Shown: positions 43,232-55,189, counted from the first letter of the stretch. The stretch: 64,000 nucleotides of DNA from Tolypeutes matacus (GCA_026826555.1 JAKSZT010054568.1:10504085-10568084); one strand, 5' to 3'. The notes: generated by a model not told the origin, from the letters alone. Numbers and translations are program-made.

Positions 43232-43387
43232 GAGGAAATCTAAGAGGTCAAGAGGAAATCTAAAGGGTCAAGAGGAAATCTGAGTGATTGAGAGGAAATC
43301 TAAGGGGTTAAGAGGAAATCTAAAGGGTCAAGAGNNNNNNNNNNTGAGAGGAAATCTAAGGGGTTAAGAGGAAATCTAAAGGGTCAA
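43232..43387 (+). repeat. 20-bp minisatellite around an assembly gap
   Basis: Seven visible units of 20 bases begin GAGGAAATCT, with variable second halves (AAGAGGTCAA, AAAGGGTCAA, GAGTGATTGA, AAGGGGTTAA). Units lie at 43232, 43252, 43272, 43292, 43312, then after the gap at 43348 and 43368. Ten N at 43335-43344 mark a gap of unknown real length. A degenerate start precedes the array at about 43209. Confidence 0.9.
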
Positions 43388-44816
43388 GAGGGACTCTGGG
43401 GGCGCTGGGCTGTCGCCTGAAACAGATGCTGGCACTCGAGCTCTGCGCTTAGGGTCCCTTGTGGATCAACAAGGAGTCCGCGCAGGTGTGGAACAGCTAA
43501 CAGTGCACGGGTGTTAGCCCTGCTTTACAGCCGAGGGGCAGGGAGTCCTGGCCAGCCGTGAAAGTCATAATCAATAGGAGCAAAATTAAGTGCAGGCCGC
43601 CTGGCCGCAGTGCCCATCTCTCCTACTACCCCATATTGTCTCTGTCTGAAGGGCTTTATCCTCCCCGCTCTACAATTACCTCGAGCAGAGTGAACAGCTG
43701 CGCCCCAAATGCTGACTTCAGCTTGCTGGGCGTGGGAACGAGGACCGGAAACCCACGGAAATGCCGAGGGCCACCTGGGCAGGGACCTGTGGCCTACGTT
43801 TCTGTTCCATTTGCTGCCAATGATTTTTAGATTTGTGGGTATTTTTTTAGATAACGTATTTCAGGGTTCCTGGGCCGGTTAAGTCTCTGTTGCAGGGCTG
43901 TGCTGAGCTCGTAGAAGGACGCCTGGCCTCTCCCCTCCAGCTGCCCCGCCTCTGTGGTGGCGGCCAGGAATGTCTCCGGAATTGCCTGATGTCCGCTGGA
44001 CGGCACAATGCCCGCTTACCCCTCCGCCGAGAACCCCGATCTGGTCACAGGATTTTAAATAAAGAAATCAGATGGTACAAGAGTCGCCTCTCCCTTCCTC
44101 CCGACCCCTCAGTATCCCACCAGCGATTTTCTTTCTGAATTCCCCGACTTGGCCCCTGAGCTGCTCAGCTCAGTGTCAGCTTGGCCAGACGGTGGTGCCA
44201 AGGGCGCAGACCGCACGACAGACAATTCTGTGGGCTGCTTTGGGGTACCCCCTGCCCCCTCTGTCAGAGGCGCTGAGTGAATCTACCGCGGCTGCTGCTC
44301 CCTGGATTTGCGACTGGGCCTGAAAGAGCTCGTCTAGACTCTGTCCCTTTCCCTCGTTCGTCTCCAGTTGTCCTAGAGGCAGAGTGTGGCCTGAGAAGGC
44401 TTGGAGACCCCCTCCTTCCAGGTCGCTGGACCCCAAGGTGTCCGAGCGTTTGTAGGAGAGGGCACGCCAGGCCTTTTGTCTCTTCTGTCCCAGAAGAGAA
44501 TCTGAGTTCTTTAATCTGATTTTCCTCTCTGAGCTGCTGCTGCTTTCCAGGAAATTAGAAGCAATATTTTGAACCTAAAGGCGCGATACAGAGCTGCTTT
44601 CCACCTCCCTCATGCAGTGGGTTGACCAAGGAGGAGCAGGGAGGCCCTGGGGGCTGCCCCGACTCCCCTCGGGCCCCGCCCGTGGCAGGCCACAGTAGGG
44701 TCGTCACCTCCTTGTCATGCTCAGGATGTCCACACTTTACCCTGGCTAGCTCAGATTTCAGCTGGTCATCGGTTTGTTACGGGGCAGCAAAGATGAGAGG
44801 AAAACGAGGCACACTC
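43388..44816. other. Noncoding DNA
   Basis: A faint antisense MIR-like piece occurs at about 43495-43560 ('gctttacagccgaggggcag'). Nothing else is recognised. Confidence 0.35.
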
Positions 44817-45390
44817 CTAAAATAATCTTAAAATCCACACGCCTACTTTTTTAGGATGATGCCTAAACTTTAATCATACATATAAAGAGCTGCAAAGGAT
44901 GGGATTTCTGGCTTTTTGTAAATTATTGACATTTTATAATGAAAATGTCCTATCTCTTCTTGTAGTATTTAATGGAATATAAAAACCACATAGTGATTTT
45001 ATACTCTCCATCATCCATTTAGAAAAGTACACTCCACGAATAAACTTTTTAACACTTGCAAATTCACGCTGTCCCTTTTTCTCCTTGGCATGAATTGCCA
45101 TTTCGCATCCCCTTCAGAACTTTCCACTAAGATAAGATATTTTTATGCCTGAAAGTCTTGCATTGACCACCCTATCACTCATCCCCGCAACAAAAGTATG
45201 TACATACATTGACATTTACATTTTTATATTCCCTGAACTATTAGGGCCCTTAAGTGTTAGCATTTGTTTCTGAATCAGTTTTACTATTATAATTATTATC
45301 AATATGCAATTTATCATCACAGTATACATGTTGCAAATTTTTATACTATTAACTAAATATAAATTCTATTGGAAATTCTGTCAGGGTGGT
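44817..45390. other. AT-rich island in GC-rich DNA
   Basis: The composition changes sharply at both ends. The text is free of tandem repeats and matches no repeat family I can name. It could be an old inserted element or a piece of AT-rich conserved noncoding DNA. Confidence 0.4.
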
Positions 45391-47440
45391 TTCGGGGCCG
45401 CGATTCCACGAGGCTTCTGGACAAGGCACGGGACCATTTGGGCTGGGTGGGGGGCCGTGGGTAAAGGACGTCTGAAAGGGGAGGTGGGCGAGGAGAGCCA
45501 TGGGAACGCCGCCAGCCTCTCCATGGCAGAAACTTAGGGAAGAGTGTTTAGAAGTCCAGGATTAGGGCACTGATCCCTTCACCGTTCTCCATACCTGGGA
45601 GCCCCGAGAAAGTCCTCAGGTATCTCCAGAGGCCTCCCAGTGGCTCGAAAACCACCCGAGTCGAGGAAAGCCCGCGGCCTGGGCGTGGTCTCGGTCCAGA
45701 GCGGGGCCTCTGTGAGGGCAGGGGCTGCAGGGCAGCTGCTGGACTGCTGGGTGCTGGGGTCTTAGGTGCTGGGCCCTGTGCTGAGCACCAGAAAAAGGAC
45801 AATGCCCGACCCCAAGACGCTCACGGCCAGAGGCCGGCGAGCCCACGGCCTCCAGAGCTCCACGATGGGCCCTCGCACGAGGGTGGGGTGGTGGAAAGAG
45901 AGCTGGGGCTCCCGGGGAGCACCTCGTTTTAATTGGGTCTTGAAAATACAGGTAGGGAAAGAGCATTTCCAGAAGGAGGCAAGGACGGGAAAATGAGCCC
46001 GGCTGCTCCTGAATTGGCACCTGCCATCCATCAATCACAGTGACACTTGGGGATGGCATCAAATGACAGGTGATAAAACGCCCAAGACAAATAGAGGCGC
46101 TCTCATTTCAAGGCATATTAAAGCACTTGAGCTAATTGCAGTGATGGTGGGAGAGGCTAGTCTGCAGAGAGGAATGAAGAGGACAGCCTTCCGGCTTTCT
46201 GTAGGTGCGGCCGCGTGAGGCAGGCTGTCGTGGCGGAGGGGGCACGGGGCCTGCAGGGCCAGGCCTCCTGCCCCAGGGCCCCAGCTGGAAGCCGCAGGGC
46301 TGCACCACAGCCCGGCTGCCTGCCTCGGACCGCCGGCTCCAGCCTTCTCCACGCTGCCGCCTGCTCGTCTCCGGCCTCCACGTAATCCCAGCGTGGCTGG
46401 CAACTCAGTGTGCGCTTCAGCCGGCGTCTCCCTCCGCACACGCGTGCCGGGCTCTGCAGCTGCTGTCGCGGTGGTCGTGACCGGCAGGGGTTGGAGCACG
46501 GCCGGCTTCACGAGGGGCCACTGTCTGGGGAGTGGCACACAGGGAATGCATTCGCTGTGCAGCCGCCAAGTGAGCCAGTAATTCATTCTGTGGATCCTTT
46601 CTTCAACTCCATGATTGGCAAGAGCCACTGCTGGGTACTGGGAAAATGGAGAAAAAGCCCAGGACATACCTGAGGGGCTTCTTGCACAGGAGGAGCTGGG
46701 CAAATAGACTCTTAATCCCAAGGAGCCTCGAGAGGAGTGGGGGAAACCTGGGGCGCAGCGAGCCCAGAGGAGGGGCACGCCCACCTCCTTCTCCTTCTAC
46801 TCCTGCCCTCTTCCCTGCAAGGAGCTTTCGCAGGCCTGCTCTGTTCGTCCCGCATCTCCTTGCTCCTTTGCAAGCCTCTGGCGGTCCATGCCCTCTGTTT
46901 AAAGACAAGAGAACGGAGCTCAGGTTATGGTACTTGCCCAGGGCGCGTGGTGGAAGGGACACCCACTGCCACGGGGCCCCAGGCGCCCAGGCTGTCCTGG
47001 CGGGGGCCGTCCACCTGCCAGCCGCATCGGCCACGCTCACCTGACGCTCTCCTGTCCTCGCTGGGCCTTCGCCCCGCTCTGGGGCTCCAAAGGGCCGTGT
47101 GGCCCTCCCCTGCTGCCGAGGAGGCGGCTGCCAGACGCTGCTTCACAGCCCCTTTCCTGGACCGCGATCGCTTTTCCATTGTCCTGATCCTAATGGAATC
47201 TTTATCCTGCTTCGTGCACATGCCCCTCTGCTTGGCTGCAGAGTGGCTGACGCGTTTGAAGGTGGGCTGTAGCCTGACCTTGCTGGGGCGTTACAGGACA
47301 CACATTATGTGCAGTCCACTCCCTTCTAAAATCTTAAAACATGTGAATTTTGGTGCAATCTTGCCCCAAGTTTTTCTTTCTATCTGGTTGTGTCATCATC
47401 TTTTTGGTGCATCACTTTGCCGTGCAGAAGCCTGCAATGC
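45391..47440. other. GC-rich noncoding DNA with a possibly conserved block
   Basis: The block 46035-46145 ('ggcatcaaatgacaggtgat', 'gcacttgagctaattgcagt') is repeat-free and may be conserved noncoding DNA. Weak antisense MIR-like text occurs at about 46860-46960. Open frames to 251 codons on plus and 241 on minus overlap each other and are not accepted as genes. Confidence 0.35.
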
Positions 47441-47550
47441 CTTTCTTTTTCTTTTTTTCTTTTTTCTAACACCAGGAGGTCCCAAAGTTTGAACTCGGGT
47501 CCTCCATATGGTGAATGGGAGCTCAATTGCTTGAGCCACAGCCGCTTCCC
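47441..47550 (-). mobile_element. DAS-type SINE, antisense
   Basis: On the minus strand a tRNA-like head begins at 47550 (GGGAAGCGGCTGTGGCTCAA), with a box B equivalent GAGTTCAAACT at 47486-47496. The body soon passes into an A-rich tail seen as an impure T tract at 47441-47466 on plus. It is shorter than the DAS element at 16677 and has no repeated body. Confidence 0.75.
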
Positions 47551-49529
47551 GCCCCAAGGGTTTTGAATAAAGGATTGTGGACCTATAAGCAGAGAAAAGC
47601 CTTATTAGAAAAACACATACACGCACACAGAAAGAAGTAGAGAGTGAGTTTTTTTAAAGGAAGTGTACAGCAGTGTTGTGGGAATCAGGAGGGGGGCTGC
47701 TTTCTATTTGGGGTGTGTGCTGGGGGGTAACATCCAGGATGACTCTGCCGAAGGGCCCACTTGAGCTGAAACAGGAACCGAGTCAGAGACCAGACGCAGT
47801 GGGAGGGGGCTGGGGGCTGGGGTCCCATTCACGGGCTGCAGGCTGAGGTCTGGAGAGCAGCAGGACGTGCCGCAGACCTGCGGTTGGTGCTGGGCTCCAG
47901 GCCTTGGGCTCCCAGGCCAGGGCACTGAGGCCTTTGGCTGCTGCACTGCGGCACCCAGCACAGGTGGAGGACCCGGACACTGCCCCTTCTGTCATCTCCC
48001 CCGTGGGCTCCCGGGCTCCTGCTCACCTGTCCGGCTGTCACGGCTTGTCTACATGGCCTCGGAGAGCTCCCCGGGCTCCGCGGTGCAGGCAGGGCAGCCC
48101 CGTGGCTGGAGGCTGAGGCCCTTGTCTCACTGCCTGACAGCAGCCCTGGGGGCCGCAGGGCCATCCATCCAGCTGCCCCTCCCTGCTTTGGCCGGGCATT
48201 CTCACAGTGTCGGAGGGAAACTGGCTTTGGGCCTCTTGTTTTGGATTCGCAGGCCCGCTGTGCTGGCGTTTGGGGGAGGGAGGTTTCTGGGAGCCCAGGA
48301 GGCCCCCGCAGTCCAGCAGGCCTCCCCCGCCCTTGTCTGGACTCAGCCTGCAGCAGCCTCTGGGTTTTTGGCTCATGGACATTTACCCAGCAGCCCCCGA
48401 GATCTCTGCAGACATAGAGGAACAAGAGAGTGAGGTCACAGGTGAGGAGTGCGTGTGTGTGTGTGTGAGAAGCATCCGGCTGCAGGAGATGGGATGGAGC
48501 CTCCAGGAAGGGCCTCCGGAGGGAACAGTGTCGGGCGAGGGGAGGCAGCTCGAGGAGGCCTGGCACTTGGGGGCCCCGCAGGGACTGCCACGGGGCCACG
48601 GGGCACCTGGGAGCAGGTGACGCCTGAGCTCTGGGCAGGCAGGTGATGGGCCGTGGGGGGCCGTGGGTGCTGGGGGCAGGGCTGCCGCTGCAGCTGTAGG
48701 CCTTGGGTGGGACTGACCGGGGTGGACGCCCAGCCCTGCTGAGCCAGCGCGTCCTTAGGGAGCGCCGCCTCTCCCGCCCGCAAAGCCCTCCACCTGGCTG
48801 AGCCCACCTTCCTTCACGCTCTTGAAGACGGCTCCTGGCTGGTGGCCTCCCTTCCCTCTCCACAGCCCCTTCGCCAGCTCCTCGCACCCGGTGGTACGGT
48901 GGGCTCCTTCGGGAGTTACGGGGTCTTGTTCGACTATGTAAGACGAACAATCAGAGTGGGCTGCGGGCAGCTGCTGCGGGCAGGGCCGTGGGTCAGGACA
49001 GGGCATCCCGAGGCCCGTGGTCTCCGGTTGCTGAGCCAGGGGGTCTTCACCCTGACTGGGGCGGGACTGGAATTAGCGCCTGATGTGGGACTGAGGCTGC
49101 AGGTAGAGAGGGGGACGCCAGGTGGGGGTCCCAGGCCGAGCCTGAAGCCACCCTGCTTCCCAGAGCCAGACGGCTGTGCAGCTTGGCCCGGCTGTCCTGG
49201 GGGAGAATGCGGAAGGCGTGTGTGTCCTGGGGTGCACGGAAGGAGAAGGGGGGCCTCAGAGTATCCCCGCGGGCAGGGAGAGAGCCTGAGGCCTGGCTCT
49301 CCACGGCCTCGGTTGGATAGGAGATGTAACCGCCCAAGGCCCCGCGCTGCCTTCGTGCCGCCTTTGTGCCGCCGCCGCCCTCTCTGCACATAGTAGGCCC
49401 ATTTTCTTCTTCGAGCCAGCTCAGCCCTGTCCCAGACCCCAGGGCCCGTCTTGCCACCAGTGCAGCTTGCTGCCCTCTGCACAACGTCTGCTTGCGGCGC
49501 CGCTGCTGGGCAGGGCACCTGGCCTGAGC
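47551..49529. other. GC-rich noncoding DNA
   Basis: A (GT)n run occurs at 48451-48468. Two long minus-strand open frames, 373 codons (47829-48950) and 367 codons (48934-50037), cover most of this. Their translations are rich in R, G, P, S and A, have no recognisable domain, and the second runs through MIR- and L2-like DNA at its start. I treat them as open by composition. Confidence 0.45.
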
Positions 49530-49700
49530 AGAGCCAGCCTCCATTTGCTGAGTCCGTTTCCTGAGTGTGTGCCGGGAGCCGGGCGCCAGGCCAGGCAGTG
49601 GACACACGTTGACAACGTGCTGTGGTCGAGGGAACTGGGGCCGGGAGGCTGCTCGGCTGCCCAGCGTCACACAGCTGAGCGTGGAAAGCTGTGCCCCTCC
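49530..49700 (-). repeat. MIR-like remnant, antisense
   Basis: 'ggcgccaggccaggcagtgg', 'gacaacgtgctgtggtcgag' and 'cagcgtcacacagctgagcg' keep the order of an antisense MIR but with heavy CpG-type change. Confidence 0.45.
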
Positions 49701-49879
49701 TAGGCCCGAGGCTGCCTCTGCCTGTGCTGGTTCCCGGGAGCACCTCTCCTGTGGAAGAGCAGGGCGGGAGCTGCCGAGCGTCTGCCTCCGTCCTCCAGGC
49801 CCTGTGCTCTGCGCTCTCCCCACTCTCCCTGTCTCTCGGGGGCCTTGCCAGCGCCCTGGTGTAGACCCTGATGGCTTCT

Positions 49880-50240
49880 AGCCTGGACTTTCCACTTGAG
49901 CTCTTGCTTAATCCATCCTGTTCGCAGAAGCCTCTTCTTAAAGCACCTCCTCTGTGCAGAAACCTGCAGTGCCAGTGCCCAGCAGCCAGAACTCCACCAG
50001 TGGGCTGCAGGCTGCCCTCGCTGCCCCCTGCCCACACCTCCTGGGGGGCCCAGGTGTCTTCTTGCAGCCCCGATCCTGTCTGTGCCCTGCCCAGCCTGGA
50101 ACGCCCTTCCTTTCCCTCTGCCTCTCTGAATCCATCCTTCGAGGCCTAGTAACCTCCTTTGCTAAGGCTCCCTGGCTGCTCATTCCTTCACCCATCTATG
50201 CCCATCATCTCCAGCGCACAGTTAGTCCTCAGTTAGCTGG
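49880..50240 (+). mobile_element. L2 LINE 3' end
   Basis: 'ctgtgccctgcccagcctgg', 'aacgcccttcctttccctct', 'tccatccttcgaggcctagt' and 'aacctcctttgctaaggctc' follow the L2 3' end, sense direction. Confidence 0.65.
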
Positions 50241-50299
50241 AATAGCTTTTCTCCCTGGCTTAAACCAGCTCAGTCTCTTTTCTTCTGCATGCTAATTAA

Positions 50300-50500
50300 G
50301 GGCAAACTAAAAATAAACCCACGTTCAATATTAAAATGGCAAAAAATAAAATAAAAATAGAATGACACCCCATTTCCATTTCCACATAGTAACAGCAGCT
50401 TCTCTCAACCTCCTTCAAGCTATTCTCATTGTAATTGCTTCAGGAGCCCCAGCAGTAAAGGGAGGTGTGGAGTTTGTGTTTGTTGCGAGACAGACATCCA
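50300..50500. other. Candidate conserved noncoding block
   Basis: 'gcatgctaattaagggcaaa', 'atttccacatagtaacagca' and 'cattgtaattgcttcaggag' lie in repeat-free text. Judgement by eye only. Confidence 0.3.
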
Positions 50501-50578
50501 GACTTCTCTAATTTTGTGTGTACTGTGCTAAAAGGGGTTTCTAGTCTGAAATAGGCTTATAATTATGGTTTGTTTCCA

Positions 50579-51105
50579 TTTTTAGTTTTTTATTAGAGAA
50601 ATTGTAAGTTTACAGAAAAACCATGCAGAAAATACAGCGTTCCAACCCCATAGTTTCCCTTTTATTAACACTTTGTGTACTGAGATGCCTTTGTTACAAC
50701 TGATGGAAAAATATGATTATAATTATGCTTTAACTATAGTCCATAGATTATGTTAGGATTCACTGTGCTGCATGGTCCCATGGTTTTAAAAAAATTTTTA
50801 TTCAGTAACATTTATACAACCTAAAATTTTCTTTTTTAACCATATCCAGGTGTTTAATTTGGTGGTATTACTTCCTTTAATAATGTTGTGCTACCATCAC
50901 CACCATCCATTACCAAAATTTTTACATCACCCCACTCAGAAACAGTGTACTAATTACCTCCCCACTCCCTACCTGCCCACACCTGACCGCTGGTGACCTG
51001 CATTTTAGTTTCTGAATCAATGAATTTTCGAATCCTAATTATTATATATTGGTGAGATCATACAAATTTGTCCTACTGTGTCTGGTTTATTTCACTCAGA
51101 ATGAT
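50579..51105 (-). mobile_element. L1 3' end, antisense
   Basis: Same family as 966-1757. Shared order includes 'gtaagtttacagaaaaacca', 'ttgttacaactgatggaaaa', 'taatttggtggtattacttc', 'ttgtgctaccatcaccacca' and 'tttcactcagaatgatgtct'. A short duplicate of T-rich text lies near 50790-50840. It joins other L1 DNA at 51106. Confidence 0.75.
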
Positions 51106-51860
51106 GTCTGGCTCATTTCATTTGTCTTGTCTTTGAGTTCACTGATTCTTTCTTTTGCCAGCTCCTACTTGCAGCTTTAACCCTCTGGGGAAATTTTTTA
51201 TTTCAGTTATTGTGGTCTTCAACTCTAATATTTCTATTTGGTTCTTTTAAAATTTTTCTGTCTCCTTATTGAGATTTTCATATTGTTCATTCAACATTTT
51301 CCTAGTATCCTTTAGCTTTTTCACTGTTTTTACCTTTATCTCCTTGAACATATTAAAGATCATTTTTTAAGGTCTTGTCCAGTGTGTCCAAAGTCTGATC
51401 TTTGTTGATGGTTTCTAAATTTTTTATCTTGTTCCTTTGGATGGGCTGTCATTTCCCATTTGTTTGTTTTGTAATCTTTTGTCGCACACTTTACATTTTA
51501 ATATTTAATGTGTTATCTCTGAGATTTAGTACCTGAGCTGTCTGTTCCTTAAGTTTGTATCCATATGGCGATATGACAGAGATTTCCTTGAGTGCCAGGA
51601 GCTAACAAAAACAAACAAATGCAAAAATCACCTTTCACAGTCTTTGCACATTGTCTCTACATTGGCTTTAGAGTTAGCCCTCCTCTCAGAAAGCTCAGTC
51701 CATGGTGAAAGTGAAACGCAGTGACCTCTCTGCTTTTTCTGAGTCTGGGTCTTGTCTTAGCCTTGGACTTGTTTGTGACCTTAGGAATTCCCCATTTACA
51801 GAATGTCCTCTTTACTCCTTATGAAAGAGATTCCATCCACCTACATGTTGTATTGTATGT
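51106..51860 (-). mobile_element. L1/HAL1-type sequence, antisense
   Basis: 'gtctttgagttcactgattc', 'cttccagttattgtggtctt'-type wording near 51203, 'ctccttattgagattttcat', 'tgttcctttggatgggctgt' and 'tttgtaatcttttgtcgcac' follow old L1/HAL1 antisense text. The junction with 51105 skips part of a normal L1, so this may be a second element. Confidence 0.55.
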
Positions 51861-52029
51861 CTTAAAGCCAGTAGTCCTTTTCCCAGGTCGCTCTGACCTA
51901 GTTCATTCTTATACTGCTTTACCTGTCTACAAGCATCTTTGCATTCATGACAAGTTCTGGGAGGGTGAGCTAGAGATGGGCAACCTGGTTCAGGTTTCAG
52001 ACTGCCACTCGATAGATTGGCAATGACAT

Positions 52030-53241
52030 CCAGGCACTTCTGTGTGCAAATAAGGGCTACTCTATTCCAATAAGAGGAACCAGCACTTCTTAGAGAAACG
52101 CTGATTCTAGTGTTGGGGCGGAGAAGATACAAGATGAGCCTTGAGCATCTTGCAGTGCCAGAAATTAAGAAGGTGCTGTTTTTTTTTTTTTTTTTTTTAA
52201 ATGAGAACATGGGTATCAAAGGGACCCAGTAATCAACCTAAAAGAGCTCCCCGATGGTCAAAATTGGAACAATTTGAGTAACAGTACAAGTGACATAGTA
52301 TTGGATTATAACCCAATGCACAAAATAATTACCCATGAGTCCATACCAATGAATGAGTCCATACCCATGAGTCCATACCAATGAATGAAAAAAAGTAGGG
52401 AGAAAGGACAAATCTTCCTTCCAATTAATAAATGTATAAGGAATGAAGGAATAAAAGATCACTATTAGAACAACACAGTTGTAATAGCTGTAGTCAAGAT
52501 TCATTGATAAATTCTAAAAATAAGTGGGTAAAACTTAATGGAGAAACAGGATGTTTGCAAATGCCTAAAATATCTACTCCCAAATTTACCAATTACTGTG
52601 ATGGTTTTAACATGTGACTACAAATTCTTTGACACTCTTCCCTCCAGGAGGTAGAGCTTAATAACCCTCCCCTTAAATGTGGGCTAGACTTAATGACTCA
52701 TTTCTAATGACTAGAGTATGAGCAAGGAAAATCAACCAAGTAACCACGGCAGGCACCAACCAGCTAAGTCCTGCTGCCGTCAGGTCCCCCCTAACGTGGT
52801 GTGATGAGAAGGACACCTTACCTTGTGACATTCTTCCCCCAAGTCCATGACCTCGGTCTAAGTGTGAGAAAACATGGCACAAACCCAAACTGAGGGATGC
52901 TCTGAGAATTCCTGAACACTGTTGTTCAAAAGGGTCATGGCCATGGAAGGTGAGAAAAGGCTGAGAAACTGTCACCGACTGGAAGAGACTAAAGGGACAT
53001 AATGACGAAATGCGACATGGGATCCCGGAACAGAGAGGACGTTCACTGAAAAGCTGGGGACGTTGAAGTCTCTGGGCTCGTTAATCGCTCTGTGCCAACG
53101 TCAGCTTGTCCACTTGGTTTTGATAACCGTGTCAAGGTTATTGTAAGGTGTTTCCACAAAAGGAAGCTGGATGAAGGGTGTACTAGCTTTGCAAATCTTC
53201 TGTAAATCTAAAATTATTTTAAAATATAAAGTTTTTAAGAA
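52030..53241 (+). mobile_element. L1M 3' region, sense
   Basis: Read in order: 'gctactctattccaataaga', 'gcatcttgcagtgccagaaa', 'ggtatcaaagggacccagta', 'gaaactgtcaccgactggaa', 'gagactaaagggacataatg', 'tgggatcccggaacagagag', 'cacttggttttgataaccgt', 'ctgtaaatctaaaattattt' and the terminal AATATAAAGTTTTT. This is the full 3' part of an old L1M. It holds a T run at 52181-52199 and a 32-bp tandem duplication at 52331-52390. The part 52615-52870 may be another old insertion. Confidence 0.75.
52331..52390 (+). repeat. 32-bp tandem duplication
   Basis: ACCCATGAGTCCATACCAAT plus the next 12 bases starts at 52331 and again at 52363, with the second copy ending in an A run. The two copies are nearly identical. 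Confidence 0.8.
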
Positions 53242-53304
53242 GACACTGGAGTCCTAAAGGGAAAACAGTGAGAATGACGGCTGGAGGAGATGGCCAGCAG
53301 GCCA

Positions 53305-53445
53305 GGGGTGTTTCTGGAGCAGTCAGAGCACACACTTCGGAGCCAGAGACCCCGGCTCAAGCCCCTCACTTCCACTCCTTACTTGGCAGGTCATCAAATG
53401 CCTCTGAGCCTCAGTTTGGTCACCTCTGAAATGTGAACAAGATTC
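53305..53445 (+). repeat. MIR SINE
   Basis: 'gagcagtcagagcacacact', 'ccccggctcaagcccctcac', 'cctctgagcctcagtttggt' and 'cacctctgaaatgtgaacaa' follow the MIR in sense direction. Confidence 0.75.
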
Positions 53446-54479
53446 CACAGGGCTCTGGGGCGGATGGGACGTGCGAGTGGTGGAGATGCGGAGGCCAAGG
53501 TGGCAGCAGGTGCACGCCATGCTCCTACCTCCTCGGGTTCCCGGGTGGCCCTCCAGGGTCTCTTGTGACCCTCTCATCTTGGAGCCTGTTGCCAGCTAGA
53601 CCGGGAGCGGCTGGTCTCCACAGCACCTCCCACTGCGAGAGCCTGACACAGAGTAGGTCAGCACCAGAGCTCGCCTAATGAACTAACGCACTTTATCCCC
53701 AAAGTTACTTTACTATTTCCTGCCTTGTACTGAGAAGGATTCAACGAGGAGAACCTCCATTCATAGCTAAGGTTGAAGACGGTCTTGGAGACGTGCGCAA
53801 TTTCCCTCTGGAAGGTGGATGCAGAGCTGCGCCCAAAGCTGCCCTGCGCCCCCAGGACTCGGGGCTTTCTTCCGTGGCACTAGGGGTGCAGGGCCTCGGG
53901 GCTTTAGGTACCAGCCACTGAGATTATTCCTCTGACCGCGGGCTCCGTGTGATGAGGGAGGGTTTGGGAGACCCTGCTCCAGCCAGCAAAGAGCAGCCCG
54001 GGGAGGAGATGTGGGCGGCCTGGGAGGCCCTGGTGGCACCAGGCTGAGTGAACACGCTTCTGGGACGGCAGTGGATGGTCTACAGGTGGGTGGAGACCCA
54101 CTAAGCAGCGGGAACCTTACCCTTCCGTGGCTATGAGAGCTGGCTGTGGAAATCCCACGGTCGGCACAGCCTGCCTCTGTTCCCTTCTTTGTCCCTGCCA
54201 AGGCTTCACATCCCCAGTTAGCAGCTCAGCCCCCAAGGGCTCCCGTCTCTCTCTCTTCACCAAAAGCTCTGATTTCCCAGTGGCAGCCTCAGCGCTTCTA
54301 GGGTCCTGCGAACCGCTTTGGGGTCCATCCCGTGCTGAGCGGGGCTCGATGCCCCAGCTGCCACGGGGCTCGGGAAGCCCCGGGCTCTGCAGCCGAGAGT
54401 CCAGGGCTTGCTTTCCGGGCCCCAGCCTCCTTGCCTGCAGCTCCCTGTAACCTCGTCGTGTTGTGATGGTGCTTCGGTG
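53446..54479. other. Unique noncoding DNA
   Basis: Nothing recognised. Open frames overlap on both strands. Confidence 0.4.
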
Positions 54480-54760
54480 AGATGAGGTGACGGACGCGAG
54501 GCGGCCAGAGAGGCCCCGGGCAGCTTCCTTCTCGGCCGAGCCCTGCCTGGACGGCGAGGTGGGAGGCCGCGCACAGCCACGTCTTCATCCGAGACCCGCA
54601 ATCGCGCGGGGAAGGGTGTTTGGAGTGGGGGTGTGGGAAGGGCTCCCCGACGCCGCCCTCACCCCGAAACGGAGCCGAGCGGGGGCCGCTCTGTGCAGCC
54701 GGGTTTGCGGGCCTCGGGGCCAGCGCCCCTTGCGCTGCTCGCGACACTTGGTCTTCTCAG
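54480..54760. promoter_or_regulatory. CpG-rich patch, possible CpG island
   Basis: Dense in CG dinucleotides ('gacggacgcgaggcggccag', 'gcaatcgcgcggggaag', 'gccgagcgggggccgctctg'). A plus-strand frame of 118 codons (54487-54843) and a minus-strand one of 149 codons (54298-54747) overlap here. Neither is recognised. Whether this marks a promoter cannot be told from sequence alone. Confidence 0.4.
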
Positions 54761-54849
54761 CTCTGAGGTCAGGGTGCGTGGTTCGGCTCTGCGTTTTCAG
54801 CCCCAGGACCGCTGTTTCAGGGACGCCTGCTGGCAGGTTTTAGTGATTT

Positions 54850-55015
54850 GAACGCTTCAGGAAAGCTGGGAAAGACTGACTGCGATTTTGATATTTATTT
54901 TGAGAAAAGACCACATTTAGCAATTGCTCAGTCTCTGCAAATTGGGCAAAGCGGACTGTTTCCCGTGAAATCCGCTTCGGTAGGCCATCCTCGAGGGGCC
55001 CCTGCTAGCAGGTGC
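54850..55015. other. Candidate conserved noncoding block
   Basis: 'gactgcgattttgatattta', 'cacatttagcaattgctcag' and 'tctctgcaaattgggcaaag' form a repeat-free, AT-richer block directly beside the CpG-rich patch. Confidence 0.3.
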
Positions 55016-55189
55016 CGTTTCATGGCTCTCTCTTAGCGTTCCCCGGTTATGTCTTGTGGCCAGCAAGCGCCTCTGTGTTTCCCTGCGATGGAAGCAAAGC
55101 TTTGGCCGAATTTGCTGTAAGTGGAGAGCATCCCGCACAGTGAACAATAACCGTTCGACTGGAAGTGTGAGCAGCGGGGTAAACGCTTG

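Noticed and set aside
47829..50037. Two adjacent minus-strand open frames of 373 and 367 codons
   Set aside because: They lie in GC-rich DNA with few stop codons, overlap equally open plus-strand frames, have low-complexity R/G/P/S/A-rich translations with no recognisable domain, and the second includes MIR- and L2-like DNA. A protein search or ribosome profiling would be needed to change this.
52181..52199. T run at 52181 as the tail of an antisense retroelement
   Set aside because: L1M text reads in the sense direction on both sides of it, so a simple homopolymer expansion inside the L1M is more likely.
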